This document shows, one piece after another, positions 43,537 to 52,352 of a stretch of DNA of 64,000 nucleotides. This DNA comes from Desulfovibrionaceae bacterium. Lineage in GTDB: Bacteria > Desulfobacterota > Desulfovibrionia > Desulfovibrionales > Desulfovibrionaceae. The stretch is taken from assembly GCA_028689675.1 (NCBI GenBank), contig JAQVCS010000011.1, forward strand, positions 26,411 to 90,410. The letters run 5' to 3'. Below the pieces are notes generated by a model. That model was not told the origin of the DNA. It ran no database searches and saw only the letters and a program-made list of their open reading frames with translations. A program made the position numbers and the translations under genes. Positions within the stretch are counted from its first letter, which is position 1. The number at the start of each line of letters is the position of its first letter.

Positions 43537-45297
43537 ATGAAACTCTGTGCCTCCCACGACGGCAGTGGCAATTTTTGCATAGAACCGCAGCCTTTGGATT
43601 TGGGAGAAGAAAACAGCCCCGCTTTGCGCATGCTGCTTTCCTCCATTCTTAGTGGCATAGGACAAGCCCTGCTCTTTGAGGCGGGTAAAGCAATAATCCC
43701 CCTGCCTGACCTGCGGCTCACCGTAGCAGGCAAGGCGGAAGGAAACACGTTCACGCAGGAAGGGCTTCACATCATCATCGAAGTTGCAGGCGCGCAGGAT
43801 ACTTTGGAGCATCTTGCCTCTGCCGCGCTGGCGGCCTGCTTTCCCAAAGGCGCATTGGCCTGCCCTCTGCACCACATTGTTATCGCAAGGAGTTACGCCG
43901 TGTCAGGTATTAGCGAACACATAGCTCTTGTTAATCTGGGGCTTGAAGGATTCTGCAACGAACTCAAGGAACAGAATGTACCAACAGCGCAGGTGGACTG
44001 GCGCCCTCCAGCGGGCGGGGATAAGGAACTTATTGATATCCTTTGCCGCCTGCACAATCCCGAAGTGGATGAGGCCAATGCCGAAACCATACGCCGTATG
44101 AAGGAAAGCCGCCCGCTGTGGACAGATGTACAGCCTGCCATCAAGGCCATACCCGGCATGCAGACCAATCATATTCTGCACTCTGGCCCCCCTATTGATT
44201 TTTACGATATGTGCGACCCTCAGCAGCGCGCTGTGGAAGCTGCTGCTATTTTTGAAGGCTGGGTAGCAGACCGCGATGGTTTAGAAGCTAAGCTAAAGAG
44301 CGGCGATATTGTGCTGGCCAATAATTATTCCTTTGGCAGCATAGGCGCTATGTGCGGGGTTATTTCGCCTTCCATGCCCGTGCTGGTTACAGAAAATGCG
44401 GCCTTTGGCACAAAAAGCTGGTCTACCTTTAATGAAGGCAAGGGCAATGTTATTTGGATGGGGACGTATGACAAGGGCACAATAGAGCGCCTGTGTTGGA
44501 TGCGCGATGTATTTGGCCCTATTATGGGGCGTGCCATACGCGCCCGTGAAGAAGGGCTGGATATTTTTAAGCTTATTGCACAGGGCGTGCTTATGGGGGA
44601 TGAAGTGCATGCCCGCAGTGCCGCCTGCACCCTGCTGCTGCTGCGCGAAATGCTGCCGCTTTTCCTGAAGAGCGATGAAAGCAAGGAAACTATCAATAAG
44701 GTTACGGAATTTATTGCAGGTAACAACCATTCTTTTTTGAGCTTCACACTTACTGCCTGTAAAGCTGCTGCCGAAGCCGCGCATGGCGTGAAACATTCCA
44801 CCATCGTTACCGCCATGAGCCGTAATGGTGTGGATTTTGGCCTGCGCATTGGCGGGCTGGATGAATGGTTTATCGCGCCCACCGCGCCCATGGACGAAGC
44901 TATCTATTATTCTGGCTATGGCCCTGAAGATGCCGCTGGTGACATAGGCGACAGCGCTATTGTGGAAACCATGGGGCTTGGCGGCATGGTCATAGGCGGT
45001 GCGCCCAGCATCAGTTCTTTTGTGGGCGGCGGTATGGCCAATTCCCGCCGTGCCATGCACGAAATGCAGCGCATTTGCGCTTCCAACAATCCCAAATTTG
45101 CCCCCGGCGCTGTAGACTTCACCCCAGCCCCGCTGGGCATAGATTTACGCAAGGTTATGCGGCTGGGTGTTACCCCTATTGTGGATACTGGCGTGCTGCA
45201 CAAGGCCTCTGGCGTTGGTCAGATAGGTACAGGCATAGCCCGTGCGCCCATGGACGTTTTCGCCAAGGCGCTGCGCGGCTTTGGTACTGCACTGTAA
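43537..45297 (+). CDS. DUF1116 (AllG/YlbE-like) carbamoyltransferase subunit with N-terminal extension
   Basis: A 586-residue frame. From residue 122 it matches DUF1116/YlbE over its length: VNLGLEGFCNELKEQ, VDWRPPAGG, SRPLWTDVQPAI, LHSGPPIDFYDM, GDEVHARSAAC, TAMSRNGVDFGLRIGG and GVGQIGTGIARAPM. In Escherichia coli this protein with FdrA and DUF2877 forms oxamate carbamoyltransferase. Residues 1-121 match nothing I know. An in-frame GTG at 43900 with AAGGAG seven bases upstream would give a 465-residue protein of normal family length, so two starts, or a fusion of a once separate small gene, are possible. Confidence 0.85.
   Translation: MKLCASHDGSGNFCIEPQPLDLGEENSPALRMLLSSILSGIGQALLFEAGKAIIPLPDLRLTVAGKAEGNTFTQEGLHIIIEVAGAQDTLEHLASAALAACFPKGALACPLHHIVIARSYAVSGISEHIALVNLGLEGFCNELKEQNVPTAQVDWRPPAGGDKELIDILCRLHNPEVDEANAETIRRMKESRPLWTDVQPAIKAIPGMQTNHILHSGPPIDFYDMCDPQQRAVEAAAIFEGWVADRDGLEAKLKSGDIVLANNYSFGSIGAMCGVISPSMPVLVTENAAFGTKSWSTFNEGKGNVIWMGTYDKGTIERLCWMRDVFGPIMGRAIRAREEGLDIFKLIAQGVLMGDEVHARSAACTLLLLREMLPLFLKSDESKETINKVTEFIAGNNHSFLSFTLTACKAAAEAAHGVKHSTIVTAMSRNGVDFGLRIGGLDEWFIAPTAPMDEAIYYSGYGPEDAAGDIGDSAIVETMGLGGMVIGGAPSISSFVGGGMANSRRAMHEMQRICASNNPKFAPGAVDFTPAPLGIDLRKVMRLGVTPIVDTGVLHKASGVGQIGTGIARAPMDVFAKALRGFGTAL
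43887..43902 (+). promoter_or_regulatory. Internal ribosome binding site and GTG start
   Basis: AAGGAG (43887-43892), seven bases, GTG (43900-43902) in frame with the long reading frame. It is stronger than the site ahead of the ATG at 43537 (only GGG) and lies exactly where DUF1116 homology begins. Confidence 0.65.
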
Positions 45298-45312
45298 GGA
45301 AGGAGAAAGGCC

Positions 45313-46263
45313 ATGAATACCAAGCCTATTGCTGTTATTGCTTTCGGGGGTAATGCCATTCTGGATGCTGGGGATGACGGTTCCTTTGAAACCCAGCTGG
45401 AAAAGGCCAAGGCCGCCTGCCGTCAAATGCTCTGCCTGCTGCACAGGGGTTATGAAATAGTGCTGGTGCACGGCAATGGCCCGCAGGTGGGCAATTTGCT
45501 GATTCAATTTGAAAAAGCGCGTGATGTCATTCCCGTACCGCCTTTGGATGTGGCCGTGGCTTCTTCGCAGGGGCTACTGGGGCATATGCTGGAAATAAGC
45601 ATGCGCACTGTGCTGGCGGAAGACTGCATGGAACGCGATGTGGCAACCCTGCTCACACAGGTGGTTGTGGATTCACAAGACCCCGCTTTTCAGAACCCGA
45701 CAAAGCCCATTGGCCCCTTTTATTCCCAAGAAGAAGCCAAGGTACTGTGCCGCGACAAGAAGTGGAATATGATTGAAGATTCTGGCCGCGGCTGGCGGCG
45801 TGTGGTGTGCTCGCCCCGCCCGCGCAAGGTGCTGGAGCTGCCTTCTATACGTCACCTGCTGCAAAATGACACTGTTGTTATAGCCTGTGGGGGCGGCGGC
45901 ATTCCCGTCAACTACACCACCAGCTCTGTGGTGGGTACAGACGGCGTTATCGACAAGGATGCCACAGCCGCACTCATGGCCTATAATATCAGCGCCGATT
46001 TGTTCATGATTGTAACAGGCGTGAACAAGGTGTGCATCAATTTTGGTAAACCTGACCAGCGGGAAATAGATACTATGACGGTATCGGAAGCCAAGCGATG
46101 GTTGGCAGAAGGGCAGTTCCCCGTGGGCAGCATGGGGCCAAAAATTCAGAGTGCCATTGAATATGTGGAAAAGGGCGGCAAGGAAGCTATTATTACCCGT
46201 CAGGAAAACATTTGCCGCGCCATGACCCAGCCCAATTGCTGCACGCGCATTGTCCCAGATTAG
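45313..46263 (+). CDS. Carbamate kinase
   Basis: A 316-residue carbamate kinase making ATP from carbamoyl phosphate and ADP. Signatures: VIAFGGNAIL, VLVHGNGPQVGNLLIQ, VVIACGGGGIPV, GVIDKDATAALMA and GSMGPKIQSAI. AGGAGAAAGG precedes the ATG. It sits between the DUF1116 and FdrA genes, as its counterpart (ybcF/allK) accompanies fdrA-ylbE-ylbF in Escherichia coli. It is the energy-conserving step of this cluster rather than part of an arginine deiminase operon. Confidence 0.95.
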   Translation: MNTKPIAVIAFGGNAILDAGDDGSFETQLEKAKAACRQMLCLLHRGYEIVLVHGNGPQVGNLLIQFEKARDVIPVPPLDVAVASSQGLLGHMLEISMRTVLAEDCMERDVATLLTQVVVDSQDPAFQNPTKPIGPFYSQEEAKVLCRDKKWNMIEDSGRGWRRVVCSPRPRKVLELPSIRHLLQNDTVVIACGGGGIPVNYTTSSVVGTDGVIDKDATAALMAYNISADLFMIVTGVNKVCINFGKPDQREIDTMTVSEAKRWLAEGQFPVGSMGPKIQSAIEYVEKGGKEAIITRQENICRAMTQPNCCTRIVPD

Positions 46264-46398
46264 GGCAGGGCATACATGAAATGAGTCAACGGATTGGCAG
46301 GGATTTGTTTTGCAAAGCCCTGCCACGAAATAGGCACAGGCTGGCTTTGTCTGCCGTCAAGCGACTATTTCCAGTGCTATACTCTAGGAGATAATCTC

Positions 46399-47916
46399 AT
46401 GTCATTACAAGTGATTGTATATAAGAACCAGTATCAGGATTCCGTGCGGCTCATGACTATTTCTCGTGAAGCCGCCAAGCTGGATGGCGTCAGCAAGGTG
46501 CTGGCTCTGCTTGGTACAGACAGCAACAAGAAAGTTGTGGCAGATTTGGGGCTGTGTGACGCCGCTGTAGATGCGGCCACCGCCAGCGACCTGATGATTT
46601 GCATTGAAGCAGATAACGAGGCCGCAGCCGCCGCAGCGCTGGCCGCCGTTAATGACAAGCTCAAAAGCGTGAGCACCGCAGGCGCTGCGGAAGAAGCCAT
46701 AAAGCCAGCCACGCTGGAAGAAGCTGCCGACCAGCTGGATAATGCCAACTTTGCCATGATTTCCCTGCCCGGCCCCATGGCCAAGCTGGATTGTATAGCC
46801 GCTCTTGAGCGCGGGCTGAACGTCATGTTGTTTTCAGACAATATCAGCATAGAAGATGAGGTTGAGCTGAAGAACAAAGCCATTGCTCATGACCTGTTAC
46901 TAATGGGGCCAGACTGTGGCACGGCTATTATTGGCGGCGTGCCCTTGGCGCTGGCCAATGTAGTGCGCCGTGGGGATATTGGCATTGTGGCGGCCTCGGG
47001 CACGGGCATTCAGGAAGTCACCAGCCTTATAGACCGCTTTGGCGGCGGTATTACCCATGCCGTGGGCGTAGGCGGGCGCGATTTGCGCAAGCAGATAGGC
47101 GGCCTAATGATGCGCTTTGGCATTAAAAAGCTGGCGGCTACAGAAGGTAACAAAACCTTACTTCTGCTTTCTAAGCCCGGTGACCCCGCCGTGATGAATG
47201 CCGTGTTGGATGAAGCCCGCGCCACAGGGTTGCGTACGGTTACCTGCTTACTGGGCGGCCATGCTGATGAGCTGAATACCGAAGGTATTACCTTTGTCAA
47301 TAATCTGGAAGCCGCCGCCTTTGCCGCGCTGAACCAGCCCGTGCCCGCGCTGGAACTGCCAGCCGAGATGCACACGAGGTTGAAGGCACTTTCGCCCAAG
47401 CGCCAGTATATGCGCGGCCTCTTTTCTGGTGGCACGCTGTGCTATGAAACGCTGATTTTGCTGGACAGCATTATGGATATTGAATCCAACGTGGCGCTAC
47501 GCAAAGAGCTGAAGCTGGAAGCCCCCTGCAAGGGAACGAAGCATTGCTGTGTGGACCTTGGCGAAGACGAATTTACGCAGGGTCGCCCGCATCCTATTAT
47601 TGATACCGTGCTGCGTGGCGAAAGGCTGGCCGATGATATGCGTGACCCCACAGTCAAGGTCATTATGATGGATATTGTCATCGGCTATGGTGCAGACCGC
47701 GACCCCGCTGGCAAATTTGCCGCCATTATCAATGAGATACGCGCCACCTTGCCCGATGGCGGCCCCATTATTGTGGCCCATGTCTGCGGTACGGATGGTG
47801 CCCCGCAATCCATGACAGAGCAAGAAGCAAAGTTGCGTCAGGCTGGTGTGTTCCTTTTCCCAACCAATGCGCAGGCCGCCCGCGCCGCTGGTGAAATTGT
47901 GAGGTATGTGTCATGA
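46399..47916 (+). CDS. fdrA: FdrA-like carbamoyltransferase subunit
   Basis: A 505-residue protein with succinyl-CoA-synthetase-like fold. Motifs: VYKNQYQDSVRLMTIS, LMGPDCGTAIIGGVPLALANV, GIVAASGTGIQEVTSLIDRFG, HAVGVGGRDLRKQIGG and DIVIGYGADRDPAGKFA. It is the AllF component of oxamate carbamoyltransferase in Escherichia coli. The start at 46399 follows AGGAG; an upstream in-frame start has no site. Its stop overlaps the next start by 4 bases. Confidence 0.9.
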   Translation: MSLQVIVYKNQYQDSVRLMTISREAAKLDGVSKVLALLGTDSNKKVVADLGLCDAAVDAATASDLMICIEADNEAAAAAALAAVNDKLKSVSTAGAAEEAIKPATLEEAADQLDNANFAMISLPGPMAKLDCIAALERGLNVMLFSDNISIEDEVELKNKAIAHDLLLMGPDCGTAIIGGVPLALANVVRRGDIGIVAASGTGIQEVTSLIDRFGGGITHAVGVGGRDLRKQIGGLMMRFGIKKLAATEGNKTLLLLSKPGDPAVMNAVLDEARATGLRTVTCLLGGHADELNTEGITFVNNLEAAAFAALNQPVPALELPAEMHTRLKALSPKRQYMRGLFSGGTLCYETLILLDSIMDIESNVALRKELKLEAPCKGTKHCCVDLGEDEFTQGRPHPIIDTVLRGERLADDMRDPTVKVIMMDIVIGYGADRDPAGKFAAIINEIRATLPDGGPIIVAHVCGTDGAPQSMTEQEAKLRQAGVFLFPTNAQAARAAGEIVRYVS

Positions 47917-49355
47917 GCTACCGCACCTGTCTGCACAAGGTGCTGGGCGCGGCAGTGTCTACCGACCCCGAAATTCTCCGCGCCTATGATCATGACCTTG
48001 GTGAAATGCCTGCGCTGCTTCTCAGCCTGTTTCGCCGCGTGCCCGATGCTGTTGTGCTGCCGCGTACTGTGAAAGACGTATGCGAAACCATGCGGATAGC
48101 GCTTTTGCACCATGTACCCGTAACGCCGCGCGGGCAGGGCACTTCTGGCTATGGCGGCAGCATGCCCACGCGCGGGGGTATACTTATGGATATTTCCCGC
48201 ATGAACCGCGTGCTGACCATTGATGAACAGAACGGTTTTGTCGATGTGGAACCAGGCGTTGTTTGGGAAAACTTGGCGCAGGCGCTTGCCCCCTTTGGTT
48301 TGGATAACCGCATCTGCCCCACCAGCGGGCTTTCTTCCACCGTGGGCGGGCTTTTTTGCATGGGCGGCATGGGTATAGGCAGCCTGCGCTATGGCGACAT
48401 CAAAGAAGTAGTTACGGAAATAGATGTGGTGGAGCTGGGCGGCTCGGTGCGCACGCTGACTGGTGCGGATATGGATATGTACCATCAGTCTGCTGGCTGT
48501 CTGGGTATTGTTACCCGCCTGCGCCTGCTGTGCCGCCCCCGCACAAAGCTGCACCATGTGGCCATACAGTTTAGCAATGCCAGCCGCATCGGCACAGCCA
48601 TGTTGGAAGCCCGCCGCCTTGAGGCTTATTCCGCCAGCGTATTTTCGCAGGAATATATGAATATGCAGGCAGAAGCCGCAGGCAATGCCTCTGGCGGCAA
48701 GCAAGGTTTTACCATGTTGCTGAGCTTTGAAGAACCTGTCTGGAATGAAGATGCTGTGCAAGCCATGGCAAAAACTTTGGGCGGCTCGCTCATGCCGCAG
48801 AGCATGGCAGAGCATGAATGGGAGCAGCGCTTTTACCCCATGCGCATCAAGCGTAATGGCCCCGCACTGCTGACTGGCGAATTCCTTATCAAATGCACAG
48901 AATTTCAAAGAGCGTGGGAAAGTATTAGCCGTCAGCTAAGCAAAGACCGTTTTGGGCTGGAAGCCTTTGCCTGTCATAATGGCACAATGTCTGTTCTGAT
49001 TTATATATTGGATTCTGCCGAAGACCTTGCTTCGCTTATGCGCATGGGCAAGGCCATGCTGCCGCTGCACGCGGTAGAAAAGTTTGGTGGCGTGGTCTAT
49101 TCCTCTGGTTTGTGGTTCAGCTCTCGTTTAGACAGTGTGCTGGGGGCAACAAAAGCCCAGCGCCTGCGCGAATACAAGCAATGCCGCGACCCGCACGGCC
49201 AGATGAACCCCGGCAAACTATGCGGCAATTCGGGCGTAACCCGCGCCTGTATTCTGCTTTCCCGCCTCATTTGGGTGGGGACAGCGCTTTCGGGGCCCAT
49301 CAGCCGTTTGTTGCCCTGCCGAGCCCGCCGCCTGCGGCTGCACAAGGAGGTGTAA
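47913..49355 (+). CDS. FAD-binding oxidase of the GlcD type
   Basis: A 480-residue FAD-linked (PCMH-type) 2-hydroxyacid dehydrogenase. The FAD region reads VTPRGQGTSGYGGSMPTRGG, VEPGVVWENLAQAL, TSGLSSTVGGLFCMGGMGIGS and GCLGIVTRLRL. The C-terminus ends soon after DPHGQMNPGKL, as in GlcD/D-lactate dehydrogenases, followed by an unusual basic tail. With the adjacent Fe-S subunit it would oxidise a hydroxyacid and feed electrons to quinone or another carrier. Ureidoglycolate to oxalurate is an attractive guess because the carbamoyltransferase genes are next door. Confidence 0.87.
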   Translation: MSYRTCLHKVLGAAVSTDPEILRAYDHDLGEMPALLLSLFRRVPDAVVLPRTVKDVCETMRIALLHHVPVTPRGQGTSGYGGSMPTRGGILMDISRMNRVLTIDEQNGFVDVEPGVVWENLAQALAPFGLDNRICPTSGLSSTVGGLFCMGGMGIGSLRYGDIKEVVTEIDVVELGGSVRTLTGADMDMYHQSAGCLGIVTRLRLLCRPRTKLHHVAIQFSNASRIGTAMLEARRLEAYSASVFSQEYMNMQAEAAGNASGGKQGFTMLLSFEEPVWNEDAVQAMAKTLGGSLMPQSMAEHEWEQRFYPMRIKRNGPALLTGEFLIKCTEFQRAWESISRQLSKDRFGLEAFACHNGTMSVLIYILDSAEDLASLMRMGKAMLPLHAVEKFGGVVYSSGLWFSSRLDSVLGATKAQRLREYKQCRDPHGQMNPGKLCGNSGVTRACILLSRLIWVGTALSGPISRLLPCRARRLRLHKEV

Positions 49356-49358
49356 GCC

Positions 49359-50450
49359 ATGCTTGATGAACAAGATAGCCTGATGCAGCTTGAAAACTTC
49401 GAGGAAGACTTGAAGATTTGTGCCCGCTGCGGTTTTTGTAAAAATGTCTGCCCCACCTACTTGTATAGTGACGGCTTCGAAGCCTTTTCCCCCCGCGGCC
49501 GCCTACATTTTTTACGGGAATATGCGGCAGGGCGTGAGAAAATGAGCGCCAGCTGGGTAGACCGCCTGTACCGCTGCACCTCTTGTGAACGCTGCATGGA
49601 AGTGTGCCAAACCTCCATACCGCTAGTGCCCTTATGGGAAGCCGCCCGTGCCCGCGCTGTGCGTGAAGGTAAAGGGCCTATGCCCGCGCATGTGCGCCTG
49701 CGTAATGCTGTGGCTAAAACGGGCAACCCCTATGACGAGCCGCTGGAAAAGCAGCGCGGCTGGATGCAGCAGGAACATAAGCCGGCTGAGCATGCCGACA
49801 TGCTGGTTTTTGGCGGGTGTACAGCCTCTTACCGCATTCCCGCTATGCTGCGTACAGGCGTAAGCATTCTTCAGCGGCAGGGCATTCCCTATATGTATTT
49901 AGGCGGCAAGGAACATTGCTGCGGCAGCCCGCTGCTGCGTACTGGCCAAAAGGACATAGCCGCAGAGGTTATTGCGCATAATATTGACCTTATTAATGAA
50001 GCTGGCGTGAAGCAGGTGGTGACCCCCTGCGGCGGTTGTTCTAAAACCCTAAAGCATGATTACCTCCTGTGGGCGAAGCGCATGGGCAAGCCGTGGACTG
50101 TGGAAGTGCTGCATTTTTCGGAAATTTACGCCCGCTTGATTAAAGAAGGCAAGCTTGTGCCCACCAAGGCAATCAATAAAACCGTAACCTATCATGACCC
50201 TTGCCATGTGGGGCGCGCGCAGGGTTTATTTGAAGAACCGCGCGTGATTATGGCGGCCATCCCCGGCCTGAAGCTGGTGGAAATGCCGCATCATGGCAAA
50301 GATTCCCGCTGCTGCGGGGCTGGCGGTGGTGTGAAATCCAATTATCCCGAACTGGCCGACCATATTGCACAAGACCGTGTGCAGGAAGCCGCAGATACGG
50401 GCGCAGACGTTTTGGCCACTATTGTCAGGGCAGCTTTATGGGGGCAGTAA
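49359..50450 (+). CDS. Fe-S oxidoreductase of the GlcF type
   Basis: A 363-residue protein. Two 4Fe-4S motifs are at residues 21-31 (CARCGFCKNVC) and about 74-84 (CTSCERCMEVC); two CCG (heterodisulfide-reductase-like) domains follow, with CCGSPLLRTG, CGGCSKTLKHDY, HDPCHVGRAQG and CCGAGGG. It is the electron-transfer partner of the GlcD-type protein 3 bases upstream, whose stop lies beside its AAGGAGG. Confidence 0.92.
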   Translation: MLDEQDSLMQLENFEEDLKICARCGFCKNVCPTYLYSDGFEAFSPRGRLHFLREYAAGREKMSASWVDRLYRCTSCERCMEVCQTSIPLVPLWEAARARAVREGKGPMPAHVRLRNAVAKTGNPYDEPLEKQRGWMQQEHKPAEHADMLVFGGCTASYRIPAMLRTGVSILQRQGIPYMYLGGKEHCCGSPLLRTGQKDIAAEVIAHNIDLINEAGVKQVVTPCGGCSKTLKHDYLLWAKRMGKPWTVEVLHFSEIYARLIKEGKLVPTKAINKTVTYHDPCHVGRAQGLFEEPRVIMAAIPGLKLVEMPHHGKDSRCCGAGGGVKSNYPELADHIAQDRVQEAADTGADVLATIVRAALWGQ

Positions 50451-50522
50451 AGGCTCTCAACAGCCCGCTGGAAATCATTGGTGTTGATGCCCTGCTTTTG
50501 CAATCTATGGAGGGTGACAGCC

Positions 50523-51512
50523 ATGACGACGCCTCTGCAAAGCTTGGTAAGTAATCTGCGTGCCTCTGGCGTTTTTGAGGGCAAACACCTCATTGATTGC
50601 GTAAAGAATGCTTTTGGCGATGCCTTCAGTGCTTGGGGTATTCAAAATGGTGATGATGCGGCCGCCGTGCCAGACGGCCACGGCGGCTACTTGCTGCTGG
50701 CCGCAGAAGGCGTGTTGCCCGAACTGGTGCAGCATGACCCCGAACTGGCAGGCCGCTGTGCTGTGTTGGCCAATGTAAATGACATCTATGCCATGGGCGG
50801 CCGCCCGCTGGCCATGGTAGATGTTATAGGCGCACAGGATGATGCCACCCTTCAGGCCATATGCAAAGGTATGCGTGATAATGCTCTGCGCTTTGGCGTG
50901 CCGCTGGTGGGCGGGCATGTGCAGTCTTCGCGTGGGGAGGCTTCGGCCTCGCTGGCCATTATGGGCAGCGCCAAGGCTTTGCTTACCAGCTTTGATGCCT
51001 GTGCTGGCGATGCACTGGTGCTGGTAACGCAATTGGACGGCATATGGCTGCGCAAACAAAATTACTGGAATTGTACCCTGCCGCGTCATGATGCCCACCT
51101 GCAAGGCAATTTGGAGCTGCTGCCGCGTGTGGCAGAAGAAGGGCTGACGCGCGCGGGCAAGGACGTGAGCATGGCGGGCATAGCTGGCACCACAATAATG
51201 CTGGCTGAGGCCTCGGGCATAGGGGCAATTATTGATGTGGATGCCGTACCGCTGCCGCAGGGCGCTGTGCGCGAGCGCGATTTGGAAGCATGGTTGCGAG
51301 CCTTTTTTTCTTACGGTTTTCTGCTGGCTGTCCAGCAGGAACATCTGCTGGCGCTGACAAGCCTCTTCCTTGCGCGCGGACTGTACGCCGCGCGTATAGG
51401 CGAATTCACCACCAGCAGTTCGGTTCAATTGCAGCAGGGCGGGGAAAGCGCCCTGCTGCATGACTGGAAGCAAGAGCCTTTTACTGGCTTTGCCAAAGGG
51501 GCACAGGCATGA
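50523..51512 (+). CDS. AIR synthase-related protein, Sll0787 family
   Basis: A 329-residue PurM-like protein. IQNGDDAAAVPDGHGGYLLLAAEG, AVLANVNDIYAMGGRPLAMVDV, PLVGGHVQSSRGEASASLAIMG and KDVSMAGIAGTTIMLAEASG match the AIR-synthase-like member of Nit1C clusters (nitF, Sll0787). Such proteins bind ATP and activate a carbonyl or amide oxygen; the real substrate is unknown. The start at 50523 has GGAGGG. A 38-codon frame (50438-50554) overlaps the end of the previous gene and this start; its status is unclear. Confidence 0.88.
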   Translation: MTTPLQSLVSNLRASGVFEGKHLIDCVKNAFGDAFSAWGIQNGDDAAAVPDGHGGYLLLAAEGVLPELVQHDPELAGRCAVLANVNDIYAMGGRPLAMVDVIGAQDDATLQAICKGMRDNALRFGVPLVGGHVQSSRGEASASLAIMGSAKALLTSFDACAGDALVLVTQLDGIWLRKQNYWNCTLPRHDAHLQGNLELLPRVAEEGLTRAGKDVSMAGIAGTTIMLAEASGIGAIIDVDAVPLPQGAVRERDLEAWLRAFFSYGFLLAVQQEHLLALTSLFLARGLYAARIGEFTTSSSVQLQQGGESALLHDWKQEPFTGFAKGAQA

Positions 51513-52318
51513 GTGCACAGTCTATAGATTGGGAAGAAAAGCAGCGCTTTTTTGTGCCGAATGAAGACGCCGCTGTAGCCCGCATGGCTTTGCGTGCCCT
51601 GCCAACAGCGCCGCACAAGCCTGTCTTTGTGGCTGGCTCTGGCATGCTGGCGCTGGATATGCTGCCAGACCTGCCCAATGCAACACTGACTTGCATAGAC
51701 CTTTCTTCATTTCAAACCAAGTTTGTGCAGGAATTGCTCACGGCCTTGCAGGGCAGCGAAAGGCCAGAGGCTTTGCGCATATGGTTTCAGGGCACTGTCT
51801 TCCCCCAGCTTCAGCGTTTTTATTCTACGCGCGGGCAGGGCTATGCGCTGGAGAATGTTCTTCATGCTTTAGATGAACTTTTCCACATCCGTTTTTTCCG
51901 CGATGCCGCTGTGCTCAAGGCAGTGCGGGCGCGCTTGGGTGCTGTTCAGGTGCAGCAGGGTGATATGGTGGCTTACCTTTGCCATGCCGAGCATGAGTAT
52001 GATTTCGTGCACCTCAGCAATATTGTAGATTACCTGCCTATAGAGGCTTTTTCGTCGTTGTTTAGAGCATGTGCCGCACGCCGTGCGCCTGTTATGTATG
52101 TGCAAACCACGGCCTGTCGCGAACAATATGCATTAAATGAAGCATGGCAGGCAGCAGGCTATGTGCCGCACCCTTGCCATGCGGCTTTAAATGCGGCCAA
52201 TCATGCCTTGGGCGCGCAGCGTAGCGCAAGGGCATGGATGCGCACTGGCATAGTGCGTTTGCTGGTTCCCGCAGCACAGCGCTCAAGTATGCCCACCGCG
52301 CACCCTGTTAGGGCATAA
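51509..52318 (+). CDS. Probable SAM-dependent methyltransferase (DUF3419-like)
   Basis: A 269-residue protein overlapping the AIR-synthase gene by 4 bases. FVAGSGMLALDMLPDLPNATL followed by CIDLSSFQ looks like motif I and the acidic end of strand 2 in a Rossmann methyltransferase, and FVHLSNIVDYLPIEAF like the DUF3419 region. Not part of classical Nit1C clusters as I know them. It could methylate or aminocarboxypropylate a pathway intermediate; assignment is tentative. Confidence 0.6.
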   Translation: MSAQSIDWEEKQRFFVPNEDAAVARMALRALPTAPHKPVFVAGSGMLALDMLPDLPNATLTCIDLSSFQTKFVQELLTALQGSERPEALRIWFQGTVFPQLQRFYSTRGQGYALENVLHALDELFHIRFFRDAAVLKAVRARLGAVQVQQGDMVAYLCHAEHEYDFVHLSNIVDYLPIEAFSSLFRACAARRAPVMYVQTTACREQYALNEAWQAAGYVPHPCHAALNAANHALGAQRSARAWMRTGIVRLLVPAAQRSSMPTAHPVRA

Positions 52319-52352
52319 AAAAGCAGCGCAAGCCCTGAAAAAGGAGCGTATT

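Noticed and set aside
45313..46263. Carbamate kinase as part of an arginine deiminase operon
   Set aside because: No arcA or arcB homologue nearby; its neighbours are DUF1116 and FdrA.
44293..51518. Minus-strand frames of 190-356 residues opposite the carbamoyltransferase and oxidase genes
   Set aside because: The plus-strand genes have clear family motifs and coupled starts; the opposite frames do not.
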